Part shown: piece by piece, positions 1-7,994 of the stretch
Layout of the letters: every line of letters starts with the position of its first letter
Position numbering within the stretch: the stretch's first letter is position 1
Assembly: GCF_014205135.1 (NCBI RefSeq)
Contig: NZ_JACHMY010000001.1
Location: 4,154,001 to 4,218,000 of the forward strand
Direction: 5' to 3'
From: Kribbella italica
Lineage (GTDB): Bacteria > Actinomycetota > Actinomycetes > Propionibacteriales > Kribbellaceae
DNA: 64,000 bases
Position numbers and translations under genes: made by a program
Notes under the pieces: generated by a model
Databases searched by the model: none
Seen by the model: only the letters and a program-made list of their open reading frames with translations
Told to the model about the DNA's origin: nothing

Positions 1-1225
1 CGAGCGACGGCCCTCTCACCAGCATATGCACGCGCCGGGCATGGTTGCTGAAGTAGACCGCGGCCTGACCGGCAGAGTTCGCCCCGCCGATGATGTAGAC
101 CTCCTGGCCGACGCAGCTCGGGCCCTCGGTGGTCGCGGAGCCGTAGTAGATGCCGCGACCACAAAGGTCCTCGACGCCGGGCGCCTGGAGCGTCCGGTAC
201 GAGACGCCGGTCGCCAGGATCACCGAGTGCGCGGAGATCTCGCTGCCGTCGGAGAACGTCAGTCGCCGGGCGGAGCCGAGCGTGTCCAGCCCGACCACCT
301 GACGGGCGGTCAGCAACTCGGCGCCGAAGCGGACCGCTTGCCGCCGGGCCCGGTCGGTCAGCTGTGCGCCGGACACCCCGTCCGGGAAGCCCAGGTAGTT
401 CTCGATCCGGCTGGACTGGCCGGCCTGGCCACCGGTCGCCAGCTGCTCGACCAGGACCGTCCGCAGCCCCTCGCTGGCGCCGTACACGGCTGCGCCGAGT
501 CCGGCGGGTCCACCGCCGACCACGACCAGGTCGTAGAACGCCTCGGCGGGCGCGGTCGACAGGCCGACTTTCGCGGCCAGCTCGGCCTCGGTCGGCGCGA
601 CCATGACCGTGCCGTCCGTGGTGATCACGACCGGAAGGGTCGCGCCGTCGACACCGGCGGCCTCGAGCAGGCGCTTGCTCTCGTCGTCGTCCACGCCGTA
701 CCAGCGGTAGGGCACGGCGTTGCGGGCCAGGAAGTCACGGGCCGCGAAGGACGGCGCCGACCAGCGGTGGCCGATCACGCGGGTCTCGTCGGTGGACGGC
801 TCCGGGGTCGACTTCCACAACTCCAGCATCGAGTCGACCACCGGGTAGAGCTTCTCCTCCGGCGGGTTCCACGGCTTGAGCAGGTAGTGGTCGAGGTCGA
901 CGACGTTGATCGCCTGGATCGCGGCGTCGGTGTCGGCGTACGCCGTCAGCAGCACGCGGCGGGCGAGCGGGAACAGGTCCATCGCCTGCTCGAGGAACTC
1001 GATCCCGGTCATCTGGGGCATCCGGTAGTCGGCCAGCAGCAGCGCGACCGGCTCGCCGCGGAGCTTCAGCTCGCGGAGCGCCTCCAGGGCTTGCATACCG
1101 GTCTCGGCCCGGACGATCCGGTGCTCCTCGCCGTACCGGCGGCGAAGGTCACGGGCAATCGACCGGGACACCCCGGGGTCGTCGTCCACGGTGATGATCA
1201 CCGGGCGGGAAGTCGACGCTGTCAT
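1..1225 (-). CDS. Fused response regulator / thioredoxin-reductase-like flavoprotein (3' end cut by window edge)
   Basis: The N-terminal ~120 residues form a CheY-like receiver (acidic cluster VDDDPG near residue 13, likely phospho-acceptor Asp66 in LLADYRMP). A linker and a pyridine nucleotide-disulfide oxidoreductase domain follow, with the FAD loop VVVGGGPAGLGAA and the NAD(P) loop IIGGANSAGQAA. The ATG at 1225 gives a clean receiver start; the gene runs off position 1 with no stop. The place where classical thioredoxin reductases carry CxxC reads YYGSATTEG, so the redox disulfide is absent there. Such fusions are known in actinobacteria and proteobacteria. It probably couples phosphorylation or protein contact to a flavin-dependent electron transfer; the electron acceptor cannot be read from the sequence. 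No partner histidine kinase is inside the window. Confidence 0.88.
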   Translation of the reverse strand, partial: MTASTSRPVIITVDDDPGVSRSIARDLRRRYGEEHRIVRAETGMQALEALRELKLRGEPVALLLADYRMPQMTGIEFLEQAMDLFPLARRVLLTAYADTDAAIQAINVVDLDHYLLKPWNPPEEKLYPVVDSMLELWKSTPEPSTDETRVIGHRWSAPSFAARDFLARNAVPYRWYGVDDDESKRLLEAAGVDGATLPVVITTDGTVMVAPTEAELAAKVGLSTAPAEAFYDLVVVGGGPAGLGAAVYGASEGLRTVLVEQLATGGQAGQSSRIENYLGFPDGVSGAQLTDRARRQAVRFGAELLTARQVVGLDTLGSARRLTFSDGSEISAHSVILATGVSYRTLQAPGVEDLCGRGIYYGSATTEGPSCVGQEVYIIGGANSAGQAAVYFSNHARRVHMLVRGPSL

Positions 1226-1302
1226 GTCTCTTTCATACCAGCGCCCGGCCAACTCCGGGAGCGATTCCTCCACAGGCTGACCGGGCGCGGGGATCCACCG
1301 GG

Positions 1303-3072
1303 TTACGGCAGAGCCGCGAGGTACGGCGCGTGGGCGTTCTGGAACTCCCAGTTGTAGAACTTGTCCCAGTTGATCGACCACGTCATCAGCCCCCGGAACG
1401 ACGGGCTGGCGCCGCCGCGCAGGCTGTAGCCGCCGCAGTTCTGGCCCTTGACCAGGCAGTCCAGCGCCTGGTGAACGGCCGCGGGGGCGGTGTGGCCGTT
1501 CCCGGCGCTGACGGCGGCCGGCAGGCCGAAGGCGATCTGGTCCTCGCGCAGACCCGGGAAGGTCTGGCCGGTGGTCGAGACCGGGAAACCGGCCTTGATC
1601 ATGTCGGTCATCGCGATGTGGAAATCCGCGCCGCCCATGGTGTGGTACTGGTTGTCCAGACCCATCACGGGTCCGGAGTTGTAGTCCTGGACGTGCAGGA
1701 CGGTGAGCGCGTCGCGCAGCGCGTGGATCACCGGCAGGTACGAGCCGGTCCGGTTGTCGCCGGTGCCGTTGCCGCCGTAGAACTGGTAGCCGACCTGGAC
1801 GAAGAAGGTCTCCGGCGCCATCGTCAGCACGAAGTTCGCGCCGTACCGGGCCTTGAGGGTCTTCAGCGCCGAGATCAGGTTCACCACGACCGGGGTGGTC
1901 GGGCTGCGGAAGTTCGTGTCGCCGGGGTTCAGGTAGAGCGAGTGCCCCTCGAAGTCGACGTCCAGACCATCCAGGCCCCAGCGGTCGATGATCGAGGCGA
2001 CCGAGCTCACGAAGGCGTCGCGGGCGGCCGCGGTCGTCAGCTGGACCTGGCCGTTCTGGCCGCCGATCGAGAGCAGCACCTTCTTGCCGGCGGCCTGCTT
2101 GGCCTTGATCGCGGCCAGGAACTCGGCGTCGCTCTCGACGTTCGGGCACTCCGCGACCGGGCAGCGGTTGAACCGGATGTCGCCCGAGGTCACTGTGGTC
2201 GGCTCACCGAAGGACAGGTTGATGATGTTCCACTGCGCCGGGATGTCGGCCATGCGGACGTAGCCGGAGCCGTTGGCGAAGCTGGCGTGCAGGTAGCCGA
2301 TCAGCGCGTGCTTGGGCAGTCCGGTGCTGGCGCAGCCGGTGGTGGTCGCGCTGGCCAGGCTGCTCTTGGCCGATTCACCTTGTGCGTTGTACGCCGCGAC
2401 CGAATAGCTGTGGCTCGTGCAGGCGGCGAGCCCGTCGACCGTCGTACTGGTGCCGGTGACCGTCTTGACCACGCTGGAGCCTTCGTAGACGCGGTAGCCC
2501 GTCACCGTGCCGGTCGAGGCTCCCCAGGTCAGGCCGACCGAGCTGTTGGTCGTGCTGGTGACAGACGGCGTACCGGGAACGCTGGGGGCGCCCTGGGTCG
2601 GCGGGTTGCCGCCAGGACCGTCCAGGCTCACGTCATCCGCCTGGTACGCCGGTTGCCCGTACCAGCCGTGCAGATAGATCTGTGCCGACGTCTGCGAGGC
2701 CGACGTGGTGAACGAGACCGTCAGCTGGGTGTAGCTGGTGGCCGACGGCGTCCAGGTGGAGGCGCCGCCGGTCACGCCCAGGTAGACGTAGGAGCCGCGC
2801 ACCCAGGCCGACAGCGTGTACGCCGTACTGGGTTGTACGGCGACCGTCTGACTGCACTGGCCGAAGTCGGAGCTGGTCACTCCGCCTTGGAGGGCATGGC
2901 TGCCGGTCCGGACCGGGCTGGAAACGACCGAGCCGCCGGAGCAGCTCCAGCCACTCAGCGAGCCGCTCTCGAAGCCCGGGTTGGTCAGGAGGTTGGCCGC
3001 CTGTGCGGGCGACACGACAGCGACGAGTCCGGCGACGACGAGCAGGAGGGCTGCGAGCAGGCGGGTGCGCAT
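1303..3072 (-). CDS. Secreted multidomain chitinase, GH18
   Basis: This 589-residue exported enzyme has a Sec signal peptide (MRTRLLAALLLV... ending AQA, about residue 25). Next come a carbohydrate-binding jelly-roll module (residues ~26-155, starting NLLTNPGFESG), a fibronectin type III domain (~160-250) and a GH18 catalytic barrel (~255-589). The catalytic signature DGLDVDFE is intact, with proton-donor Glu375. The order CBM-FnIII-GH18 is typical of streptomycete-type chitinases that hydrolyse insoluble chitin outside the cell. No strong Shine-Dalgarno precedes the ATG; a TTGACG element lies about 30 nt upstream, so the leader is very short or absent. I did not find the paired direct repeats known from Streptomyces chitinase promoters. 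Confidence 0.93.
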   Translation of the reverse strand: MRTRLLAALLLVVAGLVAVVSPAQAANLLTNPGFESGSLSGWSCSGGSVVSSPVRTGSHALQGGVTSSDFGQCSQTVAVQPSTAYTLSAWVRGSYVYLGVTGGASTWTPSATSYTQLTVSFTTSASQTSAQIYLHGWYGQPAYQADDVSLDGPGGNPPTQGAPSVPGTPSVTSTTNSSVGLTWGASTGTVTGYRVYEGSSVVKTVTGTSTTVDGLAACTSHSYSVAAYNAQGESAKSSLASATTTGCASTGLPKHALIGYLHASFANGSGYVRMADIPAQWNIINLSFGEPTTVTSGDIRFNRCPVAECPNVESDAEFLAAIKAKQAAGKKVLLSIGGQNGQVQLTTAAARDAFVSSVASIIDRWGLDGLDVDFEGHSLYLNPGDTNFRSPTTPVVVNLISALKTLKARYGANFVLTMAPETFFVQVGYQFYGGNGTGDNRTGSYLPVIHALRDALTVLHVQDYNSGPVMGLDNQYHTMGGADFHIAMTDMIKAGFPVSTTGQTFPGLREDQIAFGLPAAVSAGNGHTAPAAVHQALDCLVKGQNCGGYSLRGGASPSFRGLMTWSINWDKFYNWEFQNAHAPYLAALP

Positions 3073-3166
3073 GGACTAAAGTAGAGAGCTTTCAGAAGTA
3101 GACCGTCAATGCGCCACGGCTGTCGGCTTACCGACGCTGTCCGGATGCCGACGCGGCACCGGCGGT

Positions 3167-3574
3167 TCAGAGGCCGCAGTCCAGGCACGGCCAGGATCCG
3201 CCGCAGCGCACGCACCGCCCGTCGACTCCCGGTGCCGGCAGGTACGGCGGCGGCCGGCGGACGGGCTCGTCGGCCTGGTCGCGCGGCTGGTCGTGGTGCT
3301 CGTGGGTGTGCTCGTCGTGCAGCGGGGTCCACCGCACCTCGGTGCTGCCGTCCCGGCCGTGCCCGGCGAGCAACGCGTCCAGTCCGCCCGACCACACCGA
3401 GACAGCCGTCCCCTGCCCGCACCACCGCACGGCCACCACCCCATCCCCCCACAGCACCCCTTCCGCCACCGCGCCACCACCGTCGGACCGCACCAGCCAG
3501 AAGGCCCGCGGCGGCCCCTGCTGTGTCATCCCCCGTGTCATCCCCTGCCGGTCCACACCACCAAGCATCACCAC
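3167..3574 (-). CDS. Small conserved actinobacterial protein with C-terminal Cys pairs
   Basis: The protein has up to 135 residues; the motif FWLVRSDGGGAVAEGVLW and the following VAVRW/VSVWSG strands match a family of small uncharacterised actinobacterial proteins. Such proteins often lie beside XRE regulators, as here (divergent from the regulator at 3736). The C-terminus has a CVRCGG...PCLDC arrangement that could bind zinc. Several in-frame starts exist; the ATG at 3529 (MTQQGPP) is likely the true one because the first conserved segment follows directly. Function unknown; a small beta-rich fold is inferred only. Confidence 0.6.
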   Translation of the reverse strand: MVMLGGVDRQGMTRGMTQQGPPRAFWLVRSDGGGAVAEGVLWGDGVVAVRWCGQGTAVSVWSGGLDALLAGHGRDGSTEVRWTPLHDEHTHEHHDQPRDQADEPVRRPPPYLPAPGVDGRCVRCGGSWPCLDCGL

Positions 3575-3735
3575 CGGCCACTTGCCCTACCAGGTGTGAT
3601 CTGTGGGCTCTCCAAACAGCCCACAGCCCCCAGCTCGTCGGGTGTGCTCGCTGTGCTCACTTTCTGTCGGTAGGCCCTTGTAGCGTTCCGGACACGCACC
3701 GCAACCACCGGGCGTGAGCAGTGGGGGGAGGACCT

Positions 3736-4932
3736 GTGGCCGAGACAGCACTGGAACCGTTCGGCGTACAGCTGAGGAGGTGCCGCCAGGCAGCCGCCCT
3801 GAGCCTGCGCCAGCTCGCAACCCGCGTCGGCTACGACCACAGCTACCTGTCCCAGGTCGAACGCGGCCGCCGCCCGGGCTCCGCCCACCTGGCCCACCTG
3901 TGCGACCGAGAGCTGGCCGGTGCCGGCACTCTGACCCAAGCCTTCCAGCGGGACCGTCAGGCGCGACCCCTCCCAGCAGTCCACGGTGGGCCACTGGAAG
4001 CTGTGCGGCACGGGGTGATCGAAGCGTTCGCACAGTCCTCGGTGGGAGCCGAGTGGTCGACGGTGACCGCCGCCTACGCGAGTTCCTTCAGCCTCACGCC
4101 GGCCGCGGACCTGCTGCCGGAGCTGACCGCCGACCTCGAGATCCTGCACCGGACGGCCGGCTCCGACGCCGCCGAGCTGGCGGTTCCCGCCGCGGAGTTC
4201 GCCGTACTGATCGCTCTGGCGCTCTCCTCCTCGGGCAGATCCCGCGCCGCCGAGCGCTGGTGGCGGACCGGCCGCGCGACCGCCGACAGGTCCGGCTCGG
4301 GCCGGATCGCCAGCCAGGCAAGGAGCTGGCAGGTGATCGGCACGACCGACGCCGACGGCGCCGAGCTGTTGGAGTTGGGAGTCGAGGCGCTCACCCTGGC
4401 CGAGCACCCCCGGGACCAGGCTCGTGCTCTTGCTGCGCAGGCTCGCCTGCTTGCTGTGCTCGGCCGACCTGAGGAGGCTCGGCAGGCGGTGCGCTTGCTG
4501 CCGGACGGGATCGACAGCTCAGGCTCCGTGTTCGGCTGGGCTGCCTACGAGCCACCAAGCGTCGAGAGCTTCGTGCACACCGTGCTGGGTGACACGGGCC
4601 CGGCGTACGTGGCGTTGGATCGGGCGCTCGGGCTGTGCCCGGCCGAGCGACCGCGGGAGGGGGCCGAGCTTCGGCTGTTGCTGGCGGAGTGCCTGGTGCT
4701 GGACGGCGACGTGTCGACCGGGTTGGCGATGGCAATGGCGACTCTGGTCGAGCTCGAGGATCAGTGGCACAGCCCGGGGTTGTACGACGCGGGCGGCCGG
4801 GTGCTGGCCGCCGTACAGGGCAAGGAGCTGACCAGGCCGGCCGTGCGGGACTACCGGGAGCTCCTGCGGCGCCGGCCGTTCGCGGGTCGGAGTGTGGGCA
4901 GCGGGTCGAGCGCTGGGGACGGGCAGGGGTAG
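3736..4932 (+). CDS. XRE-family regulator with C-terminal helical repeat region
   Basis: About 398 residues. The N-terminal ~65 residues form a lambda-repressor-like helix-turn-helix (LRQLATRVGYDHSYLSQVERGRR). The rest is an alpha-helical, TPR-like region rich in Ala/Leu, typical of the large actinobacterial XRE regulators of secondary metabolism and development. The GTG at 3736 is preferred over the one at 3721 because GGGGGAGGA sits just upstream with good spacing. It is divergent from a small conserved Cys-pair protein, a pairing common in Streptomyces-type genomes. Its ligand and targets are unknown. Confidence 0.8.
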   Translation: MAETALEPFGVQLRRCRQAAALSLRQLATRVGYDHSYLSQVERGRRPGSAHLAHLCDRELAGAGTLTQAFQRDRQARPLPAVHGGPLEAVRHGVIEAFAQSSVGAEWSTVTAAYASSFSLTPAADLLPELTADLEILHRTAGSDAAELAVPAAEFAVLIALALSSSGRSRAAERWWRTGRATADRSGSGRIASQARSWQVIGTTDADGAELLELGVEALTLAEHPRDQARALAAQARLLAVLGRPEEARQAVRLLPDGIDSSGSVFGWAAYEPPSVESFVHTVLGDTGPAYVALDRALGLCPAERPREGAELRLLLAECLVLDGDVSTGLAMAMATLVELEDQWHSPGLYDAGGRVLAAVQGKELTRPAVRDYRELLRRRPFAGRSVGSGSSAGDGQG

Positions 4933-4969
4933 CGTGCCGAGAGTGACGACAGCAGACGGTGGAGTGGCA

Positions 4970-6079
4970 GTGACAAACGCGTGGGACTTCCAGCTCGAGC
5001 TGCGGAGCGACCCGGCCAGTACGGCGGCCCGGACGGCGGTGCTGGACGAGCCCGGCTTCGGTCAGGCCTTCACCGACCACATGGTGGTCGCGAACTGGTC
5101 GGCGGACCGCGGCTGGTTCGACCCGAAGGTCACGGCGTACGCGCCGCTCAAGGTGAGCCCGGCGGCCGCCGTACTGCACTATGCGCAGGAGATCTTCGAA
5201 GGACTGAAGGCGTACCGGCACGAGGACGGCTCGGTCTGGTCGTTCCGTCCGGAGCTCAACGCGGCCCGCTTCCGCCGGAGCGCGCAGCGGCTCGCGCTGC
5301 CGCAGGTGGAGGAGCAGGACTTCATCGCCGCACTGCGCGCGCTGCTGACCGTCGACGAGGCCTGGGTGCCGGCGACGGGCTCCGGTGAGAGCAGCCTGTA
5401 CCTGCGGCCGTACATGATCGCCACCGAGGCCGCGCTGAGCGTGCGCCCGGCCAACGAGGTGCTGTTCGGCGTGATCGCCTCACCCGCCGGCGCGTACTTC
5501 GAGACCGGCCCGAAGCCGGTGTCGATCTGGCTGACCACCTCGTCGATCCGCGCGACTCCGGGCGGCACGGGCGCGGCCAAGTGCGGCGGGAACTACGCCG
5601 CCAGCCTGGCCGCGCTGGCCGAAGCGGTCGCCAACGGCTGCGACCAGGTCGCCTTCGTCGACGCGGTCGAGCGCCGCTGGCTGGAGGAGATCGGCAGCAT
5701 GAACCTGTTCTTCGTGCACTCCGACGGTACGATCGTCACGCCCGAGCTGTCCGGCTCGATCCTCGAGGGCGTCACCCGGACGTCGGTGATCGACCTGGCC
5801 CGCGACCTCGGCCACACCGTCGTCGAGCGCCGCGTCTCCGCCGACGACTGGCGCGACGGCGTCCGCTCCGGCGAGATCACCGAGGTCTTCGCCTCCGGTA
5901 CGGCGGCCGTCATCACCCCCATCGGCCGCCTCGCCTGGCCCGACGACGAGCTGCTGATCGGCGACCACACGGCCAACCACGGCGTCGGCCCGATCACCGC
6001 CACCCTGCGCAAAACCCTGCTCAACCTCCAGTACGGCCGGATCCCCGACGACCGCGGCTGGCTGACCCGGTTGGTCTGA
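4970..6079 (+). CDS. ilvE: Branched-chain amino acid aminotransferase
   Basis: This 369-residue fold-type IV PLP aminotransferase catalyses the last step of Leu/Ile/Val synthesis and the first step of their breakdown. PLP-binding Lys204 lies in GTGAAKCGGNYAASL. The motifs VLHYAQEIFEGLKAY, YLRPYMIATE, EEIGSMNLFFV and EVFASGTAAVITP are all conserved, and length matches mycobacterial IlvE. The GTG at 4970 is chosen because GGTGGAG precedes it by five bases and MTNAWDFQLE aligns with known N-termini; a GTG at 4943 is possible. It follows the XRE gene closely. No leader peptide or T-box was seen upstream. Confidence 0.95.
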   Translation: MTNAWDFQLELRSDPASTAARTAVLDEPGFGQAFTDHMVVANWSADRGWFDPKVTAYAPLKVSPAAAVLHYAQEIFEGLKAYRHEDGSVWSFRPELNAARFRRSAQRLALPQVEEQDFIAALRALLTVDEAWVPATGSGESSLYLRPYMIATEAALSVRPANEVLFGVIASPAGAYFETGPKPVSIWLTTSSIRATPGGTGAAKCGGNYAASLAALAEAVANGCDQVAFVDAVERRWLEEIGSMNLFFVHSDGTIVTPELSGSILEGVTRTSVIDLARDLGHTVVERRVSADDWRDGVRSGEITEVFASGTAAVITPIGRLAWPDDELLIGDHTANHGVGPITATLRKTLLNLQYGRIPDDRGWLTRLV

Positions 6080-6282
6080 GCCGACTCGTCCGCCCCGGGC
6101 TCAAGGGTTGGGACGCGGCCCGTGCATGCTTCGTGCCATCGACCGATGGCCGGCCGGGCGGACCTGCAGCACTCAGTAACCGGCGGCGCGGGGCAGGGCT
6201 TAGGCGTGGGCGAGCGTGGGAATGGCGGCGTGTTCCGGGTTGGTGAGTGCTGGATGTCCCCCTCCCCGGTTAGGTTGGCCGT

Positions 6283-7293
6283 ATGGCGGAGTCCTCGGCG
6301 GGGTCCACGGGTGCAGCGAAGAAGAAGGCTGCCAAGAGCAAGAGTCCGGCGATCGAGCTCGAGGTCGGGGAGCGGATCGTCCGGATCTCCAACCCGGACC
6401 GGGTGTACTTCCCGGCGCGCGGCGAGACCAAGCTCGACCTGGTGAAGTACTACCTGTCGGTCGGGGACGGGATCGTCCGCGCGCTGCGGGAACGGCCGTG
6501 CATGATGCACCGGTTCCCGGAGGGCGTCGCGGGCGAGAAGGTGCACCAGAAGCGGCTGCCGCACGGCGCGCCGGACTGGATGGAGACCGTGCGGGTGAAG
6601 TTCCCGCGCTACAACCGGACCGCCGACGAGCTGTGCGTCACCGAGGTCGCGCACGTGGCCTGGGCGGTGCAGATGTCGACCGTCGAGTTCCACCCGTGGA
6701 ACAGTCGCCGCGCCGACACCGAGAAGCCCGACGAGTGGCGGATCGACCTCGACCCGATGCCGGACTGCCCGTTCGACCGCGTACGGCGGGTCGCGCACGT
6801 GACCCACGAGCTGCTCGACGAGCTCGGCGCGGTCGGCTACCCGAAGACCTCCGGCGGTTCGGGCCTGCACGTGTACGTCCGGATCAAGCCCGAGCACGGC
6901 TTCACCGACGTACGGCGGGCCGCGCTCGCGTTCGCCCGTGAGGTGGAGCGGCGGGCACCGGACGACGTCACCACCACGTGGTGGCGCAAGGACCGCGACC
7001 CGGCCAAGCTCTTCGTCGACTTCAACCAGAACGCGAGAGACCACACGATCGCCGCGGCGTACTCGGTCCGCGGCAACCCCGAGGCCACGGTCTCGACGCC
7101 GATCCGCTGGGACGAGATCGACGACGTCGAACCGCGCGAGTTCACCATCGCCACGGTCCCCGCGCGGTTCGCCGAGCTCGGTGATCTGCACGAGACGATC
7201 GACGACAACCCGTACACGCTGGACACGCTGCTGGAGTGGGCCGACCGCGACGAGCAGGAGGGCGCGGAGGAACCGCCACCGCCGGAGGAGTAG
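6283..7293 (+). CDS. Stand-alone LigD-type polymerase/primase domain protein
   Basis: 336 residues forming a single archaeo-eukaryotic primase-like PolDom, as found at one end of bacterial LigD. The metal-binding Asp pair is present (D155 and D157 in RIDLDPMP), as is a third Asp in LFVDFNQN (D246). The conserved VYFPARGETK, HRFPEGV and GGSGLHVYVRI segments are intact. Family members add nucleotides at broken DNA ends during Ku-dependent end joining. No Ku, ligase or phosphoesterase domain is attached or nearby. The first ~20 residues are a basic Ala/Lys/Ser tail. The ATG lies close behind a GTTAGGTT element without an evident ribosome site, so a leaderless start is possible. Confidence 0.9.
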   Translation: MAESSAGSTGAAKKKAAKSKSPAIELEVGERIVRISNPDRVYFPARGETKLDLVKYYLSVGDGIVRALRERPCMMHRFPEGVAGEKVHQKRLPHGAPDWMETVRVKFPRYNRTADELCVTEVAHVAWAVQMSTVEFHPWNSRRADTEKPDEWRIDLDPMPDCPFDRVRRVAHVTHELLDELGAVGYPKTSGGSGLHVYVRIKPEHGFTDVRRAALAFAREVERRAPDDVTTTWWRKDRDPAKLFVDFNQNARDHTIAAAYSVRGNPEATVSTPIRWDEIDDVEPREFTIATVPARFAELGDLHETIDDNPYTLDTLLEWADRDEQEGAEEPPPPEE

Positions 7294-7309
7294 CCGCGGC
7301 CTCCAGCGC

Positions 7310-7906
7310 TCAGCTCCCGGCGAAGCCGTGGTGCAGCAAGTCGGTCAGTAGCTCGATCGCCTCGTCGTCCGCGATCGTGCGCCCGGCGGCGGCATTGACG
7401 ACCAGCCACTGGTAGGCGAAGCCCTCCATCAGCGCGTTCATCGCCGAAATGTGGAGGGTCGGGTCGTCCGTCGGCAGGTGGGCGAAGTGCTCGACCAGAT
7501 GCGCGTCGTCGTCGGCCATGAGCTGCTGCAGCCGCCGGCCGAGCACCGGGTCGACCATCGACGCCTGCTTCAGCGCGACCATCTCCGGCAGATGCCGCTG
7601 GTAGAACCGCCAGAACATCGCCACGTGCCACCGGATCGCCGCGCGATCGCTGAAGTCGGCCGAGTGTTCCGCATCCTCGAGCACGACGGTGTCCGCCTCG
7701 GCGAGCAGGTCGGTGAGCAGTGCCTCGAGCAGCTCCTCCTTGCCGGCGAAGTGGTTGTAGAACGACCCGGTCGCCCGCCCGGCCGCGGCGGTGATGTCGG
7801 TGATCTTGGTGTTCAGGTACCCGCGCTCGGCGAACACCTCGCGCGCGGCCTGCTTCAGCGCGGCCTCGGTCCCGGCCGCCTTCTCCTTGCGACTGCCCGT
7901 CAGCAC
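7310..7906 (-). CDS. TetR-family repressor of the adjacent flavin monooxygenase
   Basis: 198 residues. An N-terminal helix-turn-helix (ITDITAAAGRATGSFYNHFAGKEELL) is followed by an alpha-helical ligand-binding region. The GTG at 7906 was selected because a perfect AAGGAGGT lies seven bases upstream. It is divergent from a class A flavin monooxygenase gene; the 88-bp space between them holds strong inverted repeats (7946-7980). The arrangement implies autoregulation and repression of the monooxygenase, relieved by an unknown, probably aromatic, ligand. Confidence 0.9.
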   Translation of the reverse strand: MLTGSRKEKAAGTEAALKQAAREVFAERGYLNTKITDITAAAGRATGSFYNHFAGKEELLEALLTDLLAEADTVVLEDAEHSADFSDRAAIRWHVAMFWRFYQRHLPEMVALKQASMVDPVLGRRLQQLMADDDAHLVEHFAHLPTDDPTLHISAMNALMEGFAYQWLVVNAAAGRTIADDEAIELLTDLLHHGFAGS

Positions 7907-7945
7907 CCCGACCACCTCCTTGACAGCGAAGACTAGCGACGCGCA

Positions 7946-7980
7946 CACTGAATTCAGATTCAGTGAATCATGATTCAGTG
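7946..7980. promoter_or_regulatory. Double palindromic TetR operator
   Basis: CACTGAAT-TCAG-ATTCAGTG (7946-7965) has perfect 8-bp arms. It runs directly into TGAATCATGATTCA (7964-7977), a perfect 14-bp palindrome. The half-site ATTCAGTG occurs three times. The AT-rich block contrasts with the GC-rich surroundings and lies just upstream of the monooxygenase ribosome site (AAAGGGAG), so bound repressor would block its promoter. Assignment to the adjacent TetR protein is inference from position. Confidence 0.75.
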
Positions 7981-7994
7981 AAAGGGAGAAGCCT

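Noticed and set aside
1330..3084. Long plus-strand frame antisense to the chitinase
   Set aside because: Shadow frame; the chitinase on the minus strand has a signal peptide, FnIII and the GH18 active site.
3073..3166. Chitinase-type paired operator repeats in the promoter
   Set aside because: Only a single TTGACG-like -35 element is visible; no direct repeats.
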